DNA from: Leptolyngbya sp. CCY15150
GTDB lineage: Bacteria > Cyanobacteriota > Cyanobacteriia > RECH01
DNA: 64,000 nt
NCBI RefSeq assembly: GCF_016888135.1
Contig: NZ_JACSWB010000167.1
Coordinates: 1 to 64,000 of the forward strand
Reading direction: 5' to 3'
The notes under the pieces were generated by a model. The model saw only the letters and a program-made list of their open reading frames with translations, was not told the DNA's origin and made no database searches. Positions 1-7,590 of this stretch are shown piece after piece (the stretch's first letter is position 1; the number at the start of each line of letters is the position of its first letter). The position numbers and the translations under genes were made by a program.

Positions 1-55
1 TGCGATGCCCATTCTTGACAACGTTGGTGCTGGCGCAGTGAGGACAGTTCATCAT
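1..55 (-). CDS. Transposase N-terminus (IS1/InsA-like zinc ribbon), cut by window edge
   Basis: Only the first 18 codons are visible, read leftward from ATG ATG at 55/52. They encode MMNCPHCASTNVVKNGHR, with the CPxC pair followed by KNG that begins the zinc ribbon of InsA-type (IS1-like) transposases. An AAGGGA motif lies just upstream of the start as a ribosome site. The gene continues beyond base 1, so it cannot be said whether it is intact. It lies immediately 5' of the alcohol dehydrogenase gene and faces away from it. The family call rests on a very short motif; another zinc-ribbon protein is possible. Confidence 0.55.
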   Translation of the reverse strand, partial: MMNCPHCASTNVVKNGHR

Positions 56-86
56 GGCTTCCCTTGACTCTATGTCATTTTACACT

Positions 87-96
87 GTGCAACGCC
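87..96. repeat. Possible end of the insertion element next to the transposase
   Basis: About 30 bases upstream of the transposase start the sequence reads GTGCAACGCC. Its last eight bases (GCAACGCC) are the complement of GGCGTTGC, which also opens the 130 bp element at 9720. This may be the outer terminus of the insertion sequence. The other end lies outside the window, so the assignment is weak. Confidence 0.25.
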
Positions 97-207
97 GTCT
101 TTTAAATCACAGTGTTCTTGGGGCATCTTGTTCTGCTATCGCTCCCCAGGATGTCATTAATCGCTGACGTTCGCCACACCAAGCTTCCATACAGCGCCTT
201 GAGAGAC

Positions 208-1449
208 ATGGTAGTCTTCTACGATAACGCTCTCATTGCCGCGAGAAACCCCGTGACTGCTGAGATTTACACCTACAACTTCCCAACCCGGATTCGATTT
301 GGTGCTGGTGCCCGCACAGAGCTTTCCCAGACCTTAGCCCAGATCGGCATCCATCGACCGATGATTGTCACCGATCGCGATGTAGTCACCCTGCCTTGGT
401 TTTCCGAGATTCCCGATGCACTCACCTTGCCCGTCGCCACCTTCAGCGGCGTCTGGGGCAATCCGGTGGTCTCCCAGGTTGGGGCAGGGCTTAGGACATG
501 GCAAGAACATGGTGCCGATGGCATTGTGGCTATTGGTGGCGGTGCGCCGATGGATGTGGCCAAGGCGATCGCCCTCATGGCTAACCATCCGGGGCATTTG
601 TTTGACTACGAGGATGGTAAACCAGACGGGCGATCGGTGGATCAACCTGTGCCGCCCATTGTGGCGATTCCTACGACCGCAGGCACGGGCAGCGAAGTGG
701 GGCGCAGCACCGTGATCTCTGATGATCAGACCCATGCCAAAAAAATTATGTTCGACCCTCAGCTCCTGCCCGCTGTGGTGCTAGCCGATCCGGAGTTGCT
801 GCTGGGGCTGCCGGCAGGGATCACCGCCGCTACGGGCATGGATGCCTTGACCCATTTAATTGAAGCCTATTTAGCTAAGGGATATCATCCTATCTGTGAT
901 GGCATTGCCCTAGAGGGAATAAGTTTGGTTGCCCAGCATCTAACCAACTGTGTACAGTTTGCCCGACGGCAAAGGGCAGGGGAGATGCTGACGCCGGAAG
1001 ACCATCAGGCACACCTAGCTGCACGGGGCGGGATGCTCAATGCTTCTATGATGGGAGCGATCGCGTTCCAAAAAGGTCTGGGGGTGACTCATTCCTGTGC
1101 CCATGCCTTATCTACGGTGTGTAATACTCACCACGGGCTAGCGAATGGGGTGATGCTATCGGCGGCAATGCGATTCAATATTGTCACCGAGGGCGATCGC
1201 TTTTTGCGGATGGCGCGGGTGGTGAACCCCTTGGCCACCAGTGGCTATCAGTTTCTGGAATGGATTGATGCCTTGCGGATGGGTATCGGCATACCCGGCA
1301 CCTTAACGGAGCTAGAGGTTTCATCTGACGTTCTAGATAAGTTGGTGATGGTGGCAGAACAGGATGGCTGCCATCCCCTCAACCCACGCCCGGTGACTAA
1401 GGATGATTTCTACGCCATTTACCAGGATGCCTTAGGCGCTGCTCCATGA
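208..1449 (+). CDS. Iron-containing alcohol dehydrogenase family protein
   Basis: A group III (Fe-dependent) NAD(P)-linked alcohol dehydrogenase, which interconverts a primary alcohol and an aldehyde in the cytoplasm. The N-terminal YNFPTRIRFGAG strand is typical of the family. It is followed by the nucleotide-binding GGGAPMDVAK loop and PTTAGTGSEV. The metal-binding helices contain GMDALTHLIEAY and THSCAHALS...HHGLANG, which supply the conserved Asp/His ligands. At about 400 residues it has normal length. The ATG at 208 is chosen; GTG at 253, just before the conserved strand, or GTG at 112 are alternatives. The next gene, an aldehyde dehydrogenase, starts 25 bases after the stop, so the pair probably forms a two-step alcohol-aldehyde-acid oxidation or its reverse. 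The substrate cannot be read from sequence. Confidence 0.88.
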   Translation: MVVFYDNALIAARNPVTAEIYTYNFPTRIRFGAGARTELSQTLAQIGIHRPMIVTDRDVVTLPWFSEIPDALTLPVATFSGVWGNPVVSQVGAGLRTWQEHGADGIVAIGGGAPMDVAKAIALMANHPGHLFDYEDGKPDGRSVDQPVPPIVAIPTTAGTGSEVGRSTVISDDQTHAKKIMFDPQLLPAVVLADPELLLGLPAGITAATGMDALTHLIEAYLAKGYHPICDGIALEGISLVAQHLTNCVQFARRQRAGEMLTPEDHQAHLAARGGMLNASMMGAIAFQKGLGVTHSCAHALSTVCNTHHGLANGVMLSAAMRFNIVTEGDRFLRMARVVNPLATSGYQFLEWIDALRMGIGIPGTLTELEVSSDVLDKLVMVAEQDGCHPLNPRPVTKDDFYAIYQDALGAAP

Positions 1450-1474
1450 CCATACTCACCGTTACGGAGGATCC

Positions 1475-2881
1475 ATGATCATGACCGATGTGCTGCATGT
1501 GATAAACCCCGCTACCGAGGAACTGCTGGAAGAGGTGCCGGTGGATGATGGGGAGGCGATCGCTCAGAAAGTGTCGCGATCGCGATCGGCTCAGGCGTCC
1601 TGGCGCGATCGCCCTTTTGCAGAACGAGCAGCCTGTGTGCGGGCTTTTCGCGATCTGTTGGTGGAGCACCAGGATGAACTAGCGGCTACGTTAACCGCCG
1701 AAACGGGTAAGCCGATCCGTCAGTCGCTCAACGAACTCAAAGGTACGCCAGCGCGCATCGACTTTTTTATCGATCACGTACCCCAGGTTGTGGAACCACG
1801 GATCATGTACCAAGATCCAGCGAATGCGCTACCGGGAACGGCCGCGTTGGAGGAAGTGCTCAGCTATGATCCCCTCGGGGCGATCGCTAATATCTCCGCC
1901 TGGAATTATCCTTACTTTGTGGGTACGAATGTCTTTGTCGCCGCTTTGCTGACGGGCAATACGGTGCTGTATAAACCCTCGGAGTTTGCCACGCTGACGG
2001 GATTGGCGATCGCTGCCCTGATGAAAGAAGCTGGGGTGCCGGAGGATGTATTTACGCCGGTGATTGGCGGTGGTGTAGCGGGGGCGGCGCTGTTAAACCA
2101 GCCCTTGGATGGCGTTTTCTTCACCGGCTCCTATGCGACGGGCATGAAAATTGCAGGGGCGGCGGCGCAACAGTTGACGAGGGTGCAGTTGGAGCTAGGA
2201 GGTAAGGATCCGGTCTATGTCTGTGAGGATGTGGATGTGGAGACCGTCGCTCCAGCGATCGCTGATGGGGCCTTTTACAACAATGGGCAAAGCTGCTGCG
2301 CGGTGGAGCGTATCTATGTGCATAGCAATTGCTATGAAGCCGTGGTGGATAAGTTCCTGGCAACGGTGCAGGCTCTCAAGCTGGGCGATCCCACCGATCC
2401 TAAGACCGATCTTGGCCCCCTCAGCCGTCGCCCCCAGATCGATGTCCTCCAGCGTCAGGTTCAAGACGCGGTGGATAAGGGGGCAACCCTGCGCTGCGGT
2501 GGGCATCCGGTGGATCGCCCTGGCTGGTACTTTGCTCCCACAGTGCTAACCGAGGTGACCCACGCCATGGCGGTGATGCAGGAGGAGAGCTTTGGCCCCA
2601 TCATCGGCATTCAGCGCGTCTCCAGCGACGAGGAGGCGATCGCCCTGATGAACGACACGCCCTATGGGCTGACGGCATCGGTCTACTGTGGCGATCGCCA
2701 GCGAGCGACGCGGATTCTACAGCAGGTTCGCAGCGGCACCGCCTACTGGAACTGCTGCGATCGCGTGAGTCCTTACTTACCCTGGACAGGGCGTGGACAT
2801 TCCGGCTATGGGTCTACCCTATCCATCGACGGCATTCGCTCCTTTGTCCAACCCCGTGCCTGGCACCTGCGTACGGTTTAA
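1475..2881 (+). CDS. NAD(P)-dependent aldehyde dehydrogenase
   Basis: Class I/II aldehyde dehydrogenase of 468 residues, close to the family norm (about 450-500), oxidising an aldehyde to its acid. Visible marks are the substrate and cofactor strand ISAWNYP, the Rossmann turn FTGSYATGMKIA, the general-base segment LELGGKDP and the catalytic loop NNGQSCC, with the nucleophile probably Cys274. The C-terminus has EESFGPI and YGLTASVY. A strong GGAGG lies 4 bases before ATG 1475 and 10 before a second ATG at 1481; the latter spacing is also good, so the protein may start at residue 3. It follows the Fe-alcohol dehydrogenase directly and is probably cotranscribed with it. Substrate unknown. Confidence 0.9.
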   Translation: MIMTDVLHVINPATEELLEEVPVDDGEAIAQKVSRSRSAQASWRDRPFAERAACVRAFRDLLVEHQDELAATLTAETGKPIRQSLNELKGTPARIDFFIDHVPQVVEPRIMYQDPANALPGTAALEEVLSYDPLGAIANISAWNYPYFVGTNVFVAALLTGNTVLYKPSEFATLTGLAIAALMKEAGVPEDVFTPVIGGGVAGAALLNQPLDGVFFTGSYATGMKIAGAAAQQLTRVQLELGGKDPVYVCEDVDVETVAPAIADGAFYNNGQSCCAVERIYVHSNCYEAVVDKFLATVQALKLGDPTDPKTDLGPLSRRPQIDVLQRQVQDAVDKGATLRCGGHPVDRPGWYFAPTVLTEVTHAMAVMQEESFGPIIGIQRVSSDEEAIALMNDTPYGLTASVYCGDRQRATRILQQVRSGTAYWNCCDRVSPYLPWTGRGHSGYGSTLSIDGIRSFVQPRAWHLRTV

Positions 2882-2948
2882 ACCCCAGGCCTCAGCCGAT
2901 CGGCCAATCTTTGACCGATCAGGTCAAACCAGCGATCGCTACCATGTC

Positions 2949-3809
2949 CTAGGTCTGCGGTGGGTTGATCACCTGAAACAGGGCTGAATAGTCCAAATCT
3001 GCCAAATTTTGCGCCATGGCTCGATGGAGAATTTGTTGCACACCCTGTAGTGCCGCCGGATCTTGTCCCACTGCCTCCGCAGCAGCGATCGCCAAGGTCA
3101 TATCCTTCAGCAAATGCCGGGTAGGGAAATTGGGTTGCTCAAAGGTACGACCCACCATGCGATCGAGCTTCTTATCAAAGGTTGGCGCATAGAGAGCACT
3201 CTGGCGCACCACGTTCATAAATGTATCTACCTCCACCCCATAGCGCTGCACGAGCCCCAAACTTAGGGCAAAGGCCGTGGTCAGGGAGCCAATCAACTGA
3301 TTCATGGCTAGCTTGAGCGCCGCCGCCATTCCCACCTCGCCCACATAGATCGGGTCGGGGCCCAGGTGCTGCAACAGCGGTGCATAGGTCTGAAACAGCT
3401 CCGGCGAACTGCCCACCATCACAATCAAACTGCCGTCCTTGGCCTGGGGAATGCTGCCCAACACCGGCGCTTCTAGGTAGCTGCCCCCTGCCTGCTGCAC
3501 CTGCTCAGCGATCGCTTGACTCTCTTGGGGAGCGATCGTGCCCATTTGCAGCACCGTTTTCCCAGACAGGATCGATGGGTCGCTCAAGAGCACCTGCTCA
3601 ATGGCTGGTGCATCAGCCAGCATCAGCACGATACAATCAACGGAAGCTATCAGTGCGGTAGGAGACGGTGCGATCGCAGCTCCTGCCTGCTGTAGGGCTT
3701 GAGTTTTATCAAGTGTTCGGTTGTAAACCGTGAGCGGAATCTCTGCCGCCATCAGTCGATGAGCCATGGGCTCACCCATTAAACCTGTACCTATGAATCC
3801 AACCTGCAT
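2949..3809 (-). CDS. NAD-binding beta-hydroxyacid dehydrogenase (3-hydroxyisobutyrate/6-phosphogluconate DH family)
   Basis: A 286-residue protein starting MQVGFIGTGLMGEPMAHRLM, the Rossmann motif and start typical of beta-hydroxyacid dehydrogenases such as 3-hydroxyisobutyrate, tartronate semialdehyde and glyoxylate/succinic semialdehyde reductases. The central EAPVLGS segment and the ALKLAMNQL helix with the catalytic Lys are present. ATG 3809 is chosen because GGAGG lies 8 bases upstream and the homologous start fits; longer readings add 50 residues of low-complexity leader. It is convergent with the aldehyde dehydrogenase upstream and divergent from the antiporter gene. By family, a glyoxylate or succinic semialdehyde reductase role is plausible in a cyanobacterium, but the substrate is not determined. 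Confidence 0.85.
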   Translation of the reverse strand: MQVGFIGTGLMGEPMAHRLMAAEIPLTVYNRTLDKTQALQQAGAAIAPSPTALIASVDCIVLMLADAPAIEQVLLSDPSILSGKTVLQMGTIAPQESQAIAEQVQQAGGSYLEAPVLGSIPQAKDGSLIVMVGSSPELFQTYAPLLQHLGPDPIYVGEVGMAAALKLAMNQLIGSLTTAFALSLGLVQRYGVEVDTFMNVVRQSALYAPTFDKKLDRMVGRTFEQPNFPTRHLLKDMTLAIAAAEAVGQDPAALQGVQQILHRAMAQNLADLDYSALFQVINPPQT

Positions 3810-4018
3810 CGCCAATCCTCCAAACCTCGTCATTGCACCATAGGCATTATGCAATAGACCGCAACCGGTCGTCGTCCCTCGGGCGATCGCCCTGGTGACC
3901 TTGAGTTTCTTGCATCGCGATCGATCATCGCTCAAACCGTCAGACAACTTGTTAGACAACTACCGACATAAGGTAGGATGCGATCGCCCTTATTGTCCCT
4001 TTACCCCTTTGGCAGCTC

Positions 4019-6124
4019 ATGCAGGACATCCTTCAAGCCATCTCCAGTAGTCCCCTTGCCGCCTTCACCATTTTGCTGTTGGTGGTGCTGATTATTCCCC
4101 CTATTTTTGAGCGGCTGCGGCTGCCAGGGCTCGTCGGTTTACTTGTCGCGGGTGTTGTGCTGGGCCCTAGTGGCGTGGGCGTTCTAGATGGCGACACCGA
4201 AACCATGAAGCTGCTCTCTGACATCGGTAAGATCTATCTGATGTTTGTAGCTGGTCTAGAGATTGATCTAGGAGACTTCCGGAAAAATAAAAATCGTTCC
4301 CTCAGTTTTGGGCTAGCAACCTTTGCTGTACCCCTCATTGCGGGTACCTTTATCGGCTACCAGTTTGGCTATGGTTGGAATGCTGCCATCTTGATCGGAT
4401 CACTGCTAGCCTCCCATACGCTTTTGGGCTATCCCATCGTTCAGCGCTTAGGTATTGTGCGCAGCGAAGTTGTATCGATTACCATTGGCGCAACTATTTT
4501 TACCGATATTGCTGCTCTACTGGTGTTAGCGATTTGCGTGTCTATTCATCAAGGAGAATTTTCGCCAACCAGTTTCATTTTGCAGATCACCTCTCTCGTG
4601 CTCTATGCGATTGTGGTGTTATTTGGATTTGATCGCGCTGGGAAGGAGTATTTTCGCCGCACCGGTGATGAGCAGGGCAATCAGTTTTTGTTTGTTTTAT
4701 TAGCCGTTTTCTTAGCTGCTGTTGGTGCTCAGATTATCAATATCGATAAGATCGTGGGAGCATTTCTAGCAGGGCTAGCCGTCAACGACGTGGTGGGTAA
4801 TGGCCCCGTTAAAGAAAAGGTGGAATTTGTAGGCGGGGTGATGTTTATCCCCTTTTTCTTTATTGGTATGGGGCTGTTGCTGGACATTCCCCTCTTTATC
4901 GAAACTCTGACCCAACAGTATTCCTTCACCCTAGCCATCGTTTTCGGCTTGCTTGCTAGCAAATTTTTAGCAGCTCTGCTGATGAAGGGAGTTTTCGGAT
5001 ACGGATGGTATGGCACGTTTACCATGTGGTCGTTGTCGATGCCGCAGGTAGCTGCAACTCTAGCGGCGGCCTTGGCAGGGGTTGAGGCTAACCTGATCGA
5101 CAGTCAAGTCTTTAATGCCGTGATTGTGCTGATGTTAATCACCTCATTACTTGGCCCACTCCTCACCGAACGATTTGCCTCCCGGATGCCTCTGCCTAAA
5201 CACTTTTTTGAAGAAGCACCCCAGGGCATCTGGTGGGAAACTCAGGCCCAGGAAAGTGTGAAAGCCCTAGAGGCTGGCTTGATTGCACCGCCGCGCTCGT
5301 TCACGGTGGTGGTGCCCGTCTCCAATCCTCTAACCACCATGTATTTGATCGAGATGGCATCTCTACTAGCCCGCCATGAAGCAGGACGCATTGTGCCCCT
5401 AGTTTTGTCTAAGGCCCACGTCCACATGGATGAACCTGCTCTTGATCATGCTATCTTCCAAGCCCGCCGCCTCTTGACGCGAGCCGTAGATATTGGCAAG
5501 TCCTTTGATGTAGTGGTGGAACCAGCCATCCGTATTGATGATGATGTCGCCAATGGCATTAGTCGCGTGGCGCGGGAGCAAGATGCGAGCTTGATTGTTA
5601 TGGGTTGGGGAGAGAGCGTTGGTCTGCGTGCCCGTCTGTTTGGCAATGTGATTGATAATGTCTTTTGGTCGTCCCACTGTCCCGTAGCGGTCATGCGCTT
5701 GCTGGATGAACCCATGACGATGCGGCGCATTCTGGTGCCGGTGAAGAACGTGACGCCCCAAACCATTCGCACGATCCAGTTTGCTCTTCTGTTTGCCGAT
5801 GTCAACCAAGCCGAGGTGACCGTGCTGCACGTGAGCGATCGCCGCACGTTAGCAGAATCGGTGACAGACTTTGAAACCAGCCTGTCCAATGTTCTGTCCA
5901 CGGGCAGCTTCCAAAACAGTTTCAAAATTCGTCCGGCCATTTCTTCCCTGATTAGTGAAGACGTAGCCGGAACGATCATCAAAGCTTCTACGGGTTATGA
6001 CTTGGTGATCCTGCGATCGATCCGTCGTCGGACTGCCGGAGGATTAGCCGTCAGCGATGTGACGACGGAGGTGGTCAATCAACTCACCTGCTCCCTCGTC
6101 CTATTTGGCGAACCCCATTCGTGA
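4019..6124 (+). CDS. Kef-type (CPA2) cation:proton antiporter with C-terminal universal stress domains
   Basis: A 701-residue membrane protein. The first 390 or so residues form about 12 hydrophobic helices of the Na+/H+ exchanger (CPA2) family, including GLVGLLVAGVVLGPSGVG and a fragment around FVAGLEIDLGDF that matches Kef-type exchangers. Residues from about 420 to 700 hold two universal-stress-like alpha/beta domains. The first ends in LIVMGWGES...NVIDNVFWSSHCPVAVMR and the second starts RRILVPVKN. This architecture is common in cyanobacteria and suggests nucleotide- or stress-gated Na+ or K+/H+ exchange in the plasma or thylakoid membrane. No clear ribosome site precedes ATG 4019. It stands alone, divergent from the dehydrogenase at 3809. 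Confidence 0.87.
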   Translation: MQDILQAISSSPLAAFTILLLVVLIIPPIFERLRLPGLVGLLVAGVVLGPSGVGVLDGDTETMKLLSDIGKIYLMFVAGLEIDLGDFRKNKNRSLSFGLATFAVPLIAGTFIGYQFGYGWNAAILIGSLLASHTLLGYPIVQRLGIVRSEVVSITIGATIFTDIAALLVLAICVSIHQGEFSPTSFILQITSLVLYAIVVLFGFDRAGKEYFRRTGDEQGNQFLFVLLAVFLAAVGAQIINIDKIVGAFLAGLAVNDVVGNGPVKEKVEFVGGVMFIPFFFIGMGLLLDIPLFIETLTQQYSFTLAIVFGLLASKFLAALLMKGVFGYGWYGTFTMWSLSMPQVAATLAAALAGVEANLIDSQVFNAVIVLMLITSLLGPLLTERFASRMPLPKHFFEEAPQGIWWETQAQESVKALEAGLIAPPRSFTVVVPVSNPLTTMYLIEMASLLARHEAGRIVPLVLSKAHVHMDEPALDHAIFQARRLLTRAVDIGKSFDVVVEPAIRIDDDVANGISRVAREQDASLIVMGWGESVGLRARLFGNVIDNVFWSSHCPVAVMRLLDEPMTMRRILVPVKNVTPQTIRTIQFALLFADVNQAEVTVLHVSDRRTLAESVTDFETSLSNVLSTGSFQNSFKIRPAISSLISEDVAGTIIKASTGYDLVILRSIRRRTAGGLAVSDVTTEVVNQLTCSLVLFGEPHS

Positions 6125-6199
6125 CCTTCTCCCGCAACTCTACCCGTAAGGCTGAGCGCGGGCTTCCCTCCTAATCCCGACCACAGCAACGCTCAGATC

Positions 6200-6325
6200 G
6201 GTGTTGCTGAATCGCAAGATGCTGGGTGCTAGCGAATCGTGAGCGAGACGCTCACCCTTCATTCACCATCAAGGTAGGGTGAGCAAGATGCTCCCATGCC
6301 AATTTCATGCATTCAGTCAGCAACG
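6200..6325. repeat. Degenerate copy of the MITE-like element seen at 9720
   Basis: It opens with GGTGTTGCTGAAT (6200-6212) and closes with a disrupted partner, ATTCAG-TCAG-CAACG (6311-6325). Inside are two hairpins with the same cores as in the 9720 element. GTGAGCG-AGA-CGCTCAC at 6239-6255 is a perfect 7 bp stem, and GTGAGCAAGATGCTCCC lies at 6279-6295. The order, spacing (about 40 bases between hairpins) and total length of about 126 bp match the better copy. It sits between two convergent genes. No clear target duplication remains. Confidence 0.5.
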
Positions 6326-6338
6326 TTCTCAGACCTAG

Positions 6339-7289
6339 CTACGCCAGCATAGAGGCGACATTGGCCGCCTTCAGCATGTGATAGGTAATCAGCAATTGCG
6401 TTAGCGCTAGGGGATAGCTTTGCAGAATTTCCCCTGTGGTGCCCACCAACTTGCCGATATTCTCATTACCCTCTAGGCTGCAAAACTGGCCGAGGTAGGG
6501 CACTTCTTGGCAAAGGACGCGCTCTAGTTCCCGCACCTGTTCCACTGTGGCATGGCCATCAATTTCTAAGACATCTACGGGTTTACCCATATCGCGATCG
6601 AGTTCGAGGCGAATGGCCGAACCGAGATGGTTGCCCTCGGCGTTGAGCATATGGCTGAGGTCGGGATGGGGAATGGTGGGACGCAGGACTAGGCGCACAT
6701 TCAGCAACAGATCATCACCGGAAGAACCATCCGTGGGTGGGTAGAAAGACACCACTACATCGGCCCACTGGCGCTGAGGATCGATAAAGGCGGCGGAGTC
6801 TGAAGCCCGGGCCCGCAGTTGCTCCCGCACTTGCTCTTCGGTATAGCCTCGCTTGCGGGTATCCCGATTCACCTTCCACGACTCCCGCAATGACTCAGGC
6901 GGCGCGAGATAGACTCGCACATCATAGCTATCCCGCATACCTCGGGTGGAATAGCCCAGCAAGCCTTCTACAATCACAAATTTACCGGGCTTGATATATT
7001 CCGGTGGATCAAATTCACCACTGGAGTGGTTATAAATGGGCTTGAGAATCGGCTGACCGGTGCGCAACAGGCTCAAATGCTGCTGCATCACATCTAGATA
7101 GTTACAGTCGGGGTGAAGGGCTGAAATGCCTAGCTCTGCCCGTTGCTTGCGGTCGTATCGATGATAGTCATCCGTGCAGATCACGGTAACGTTTTCTTCC
7201 CCCAACACTTGGGCAATACCGCGAGTCAGCGTGGTCTTTCCGGCTGCGCTATCGCCAACGATGCCGAGGATAATAGGGCGATGGGTCAT
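6339..7289 (-). CDS. Phosphoribulokinase/uridine kinase family protein (PRK paralogue)
   Basis: A 316-residue P-loop kinase. The N-terminus MTHRPIILGIVGDSAAGKTT carries a Walker A motif, followed by VICTDDYHRYDRKQRAELG, which resembles the ribulose-5-phosphate-binding segment of phosphoribulokinase. KPIYNHSSGEFDPPEYI and IVEGLLGYS also match. It differs from the Calvin-cycle enzyme as generally known in cyanobacteria: the P-loop reads SAAGKTT rather than SGCGKST, which removes the first regulatory cysteine. It is therefore more likely a second PRK-like protein than prk itself. ATG 7289 is preceded by AGGAG at 6 bases; the 50-residue upstream extension is rejected. Substrate not certain. Confidence 0.8.
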   Translation of the reverse strand: MTHRPIILGIVGDSAAGKTTLTRGIAQVLGEENVTVICTDDYHRYDRKQRAELGISALHPDCNYLDVMQQHLSLLRTGQPILKPIYNHSSGEFDPPEYIKPGKFVIVEGLLGYSTRGMRDSYDVRVYLAPPESLRESWKVNRDTRKRGYTEEQVREQLRARASDSAAFIDPQRQWADVVVSFYPPTDGSSGDDLLLNVRLVLRPTIPHPDLSHMLNAEGNHLGSAIRLELDRDMGKPVDVLEIDGHATVEQVRELERVLCQEVPYLGQFCSLEGNENIGKLVGTTGEILQSYPLALTQLLITYHMLKAANVASMLA

Positions 7290-7590
7290 GGTGTCTCCTG
7301 ATAGATCATCGAAGCGGCCAGGGGTGACTGTATCAGGCAAGACCGATGCATCCAAGTAAGAGTGGGTGTTTAGACGCCGTAGATGAGTCAAACGCCATAT
7401 AACGGTGCGCAATGTCCCCTGTTGGTCATTGACATACAAAACAGAGGGTAGCTACTCAATCCTGGCGATCGCATCTGTGAAGCTGGTGAATTACAGTCTG
7501 TAATTTTTCCCATTTTAGAAGGTATTGGGGACACATCCTCAACTAATTTGAGAATCCTCCTATGGGTATAGAATGCTCTCTCCGGTGGGA
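7290..7590. other. Intergenic region between histidine kinase and PRK-like gene
   Basis: A 301-base gap on the minus-strand reading direction. It holds the AGGAG ribosome site of the PRK-like gene near 7300 and an exact palindrome at 7489-7505. No convincing gene is present; the readings through it are extensions of the flanking genes. Confidence 0.6.
7489..7505. promoter_or_regulatory. Perfect palindrome AATTACAG-T-CTGTAATT
   Basis: Two exact 8 bp arms surround a single base, which is too tight for a simple RNA hairpin but good for a dimeric DNA-binding protein. It lies about 200 bases upstream of the PRK-like start and about 85 bases beyond the end of the kinase gene, both read leftward. 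No regulator can be named. Confidence 0.35.

Noticed and set aside
112-207. N-terminal extension of the alcohol dehydrogenase from GTG 112
   Set aside because: The extra residues have no family similarity and lie in the flank of the insertion element; the conserved fold begins after 253.
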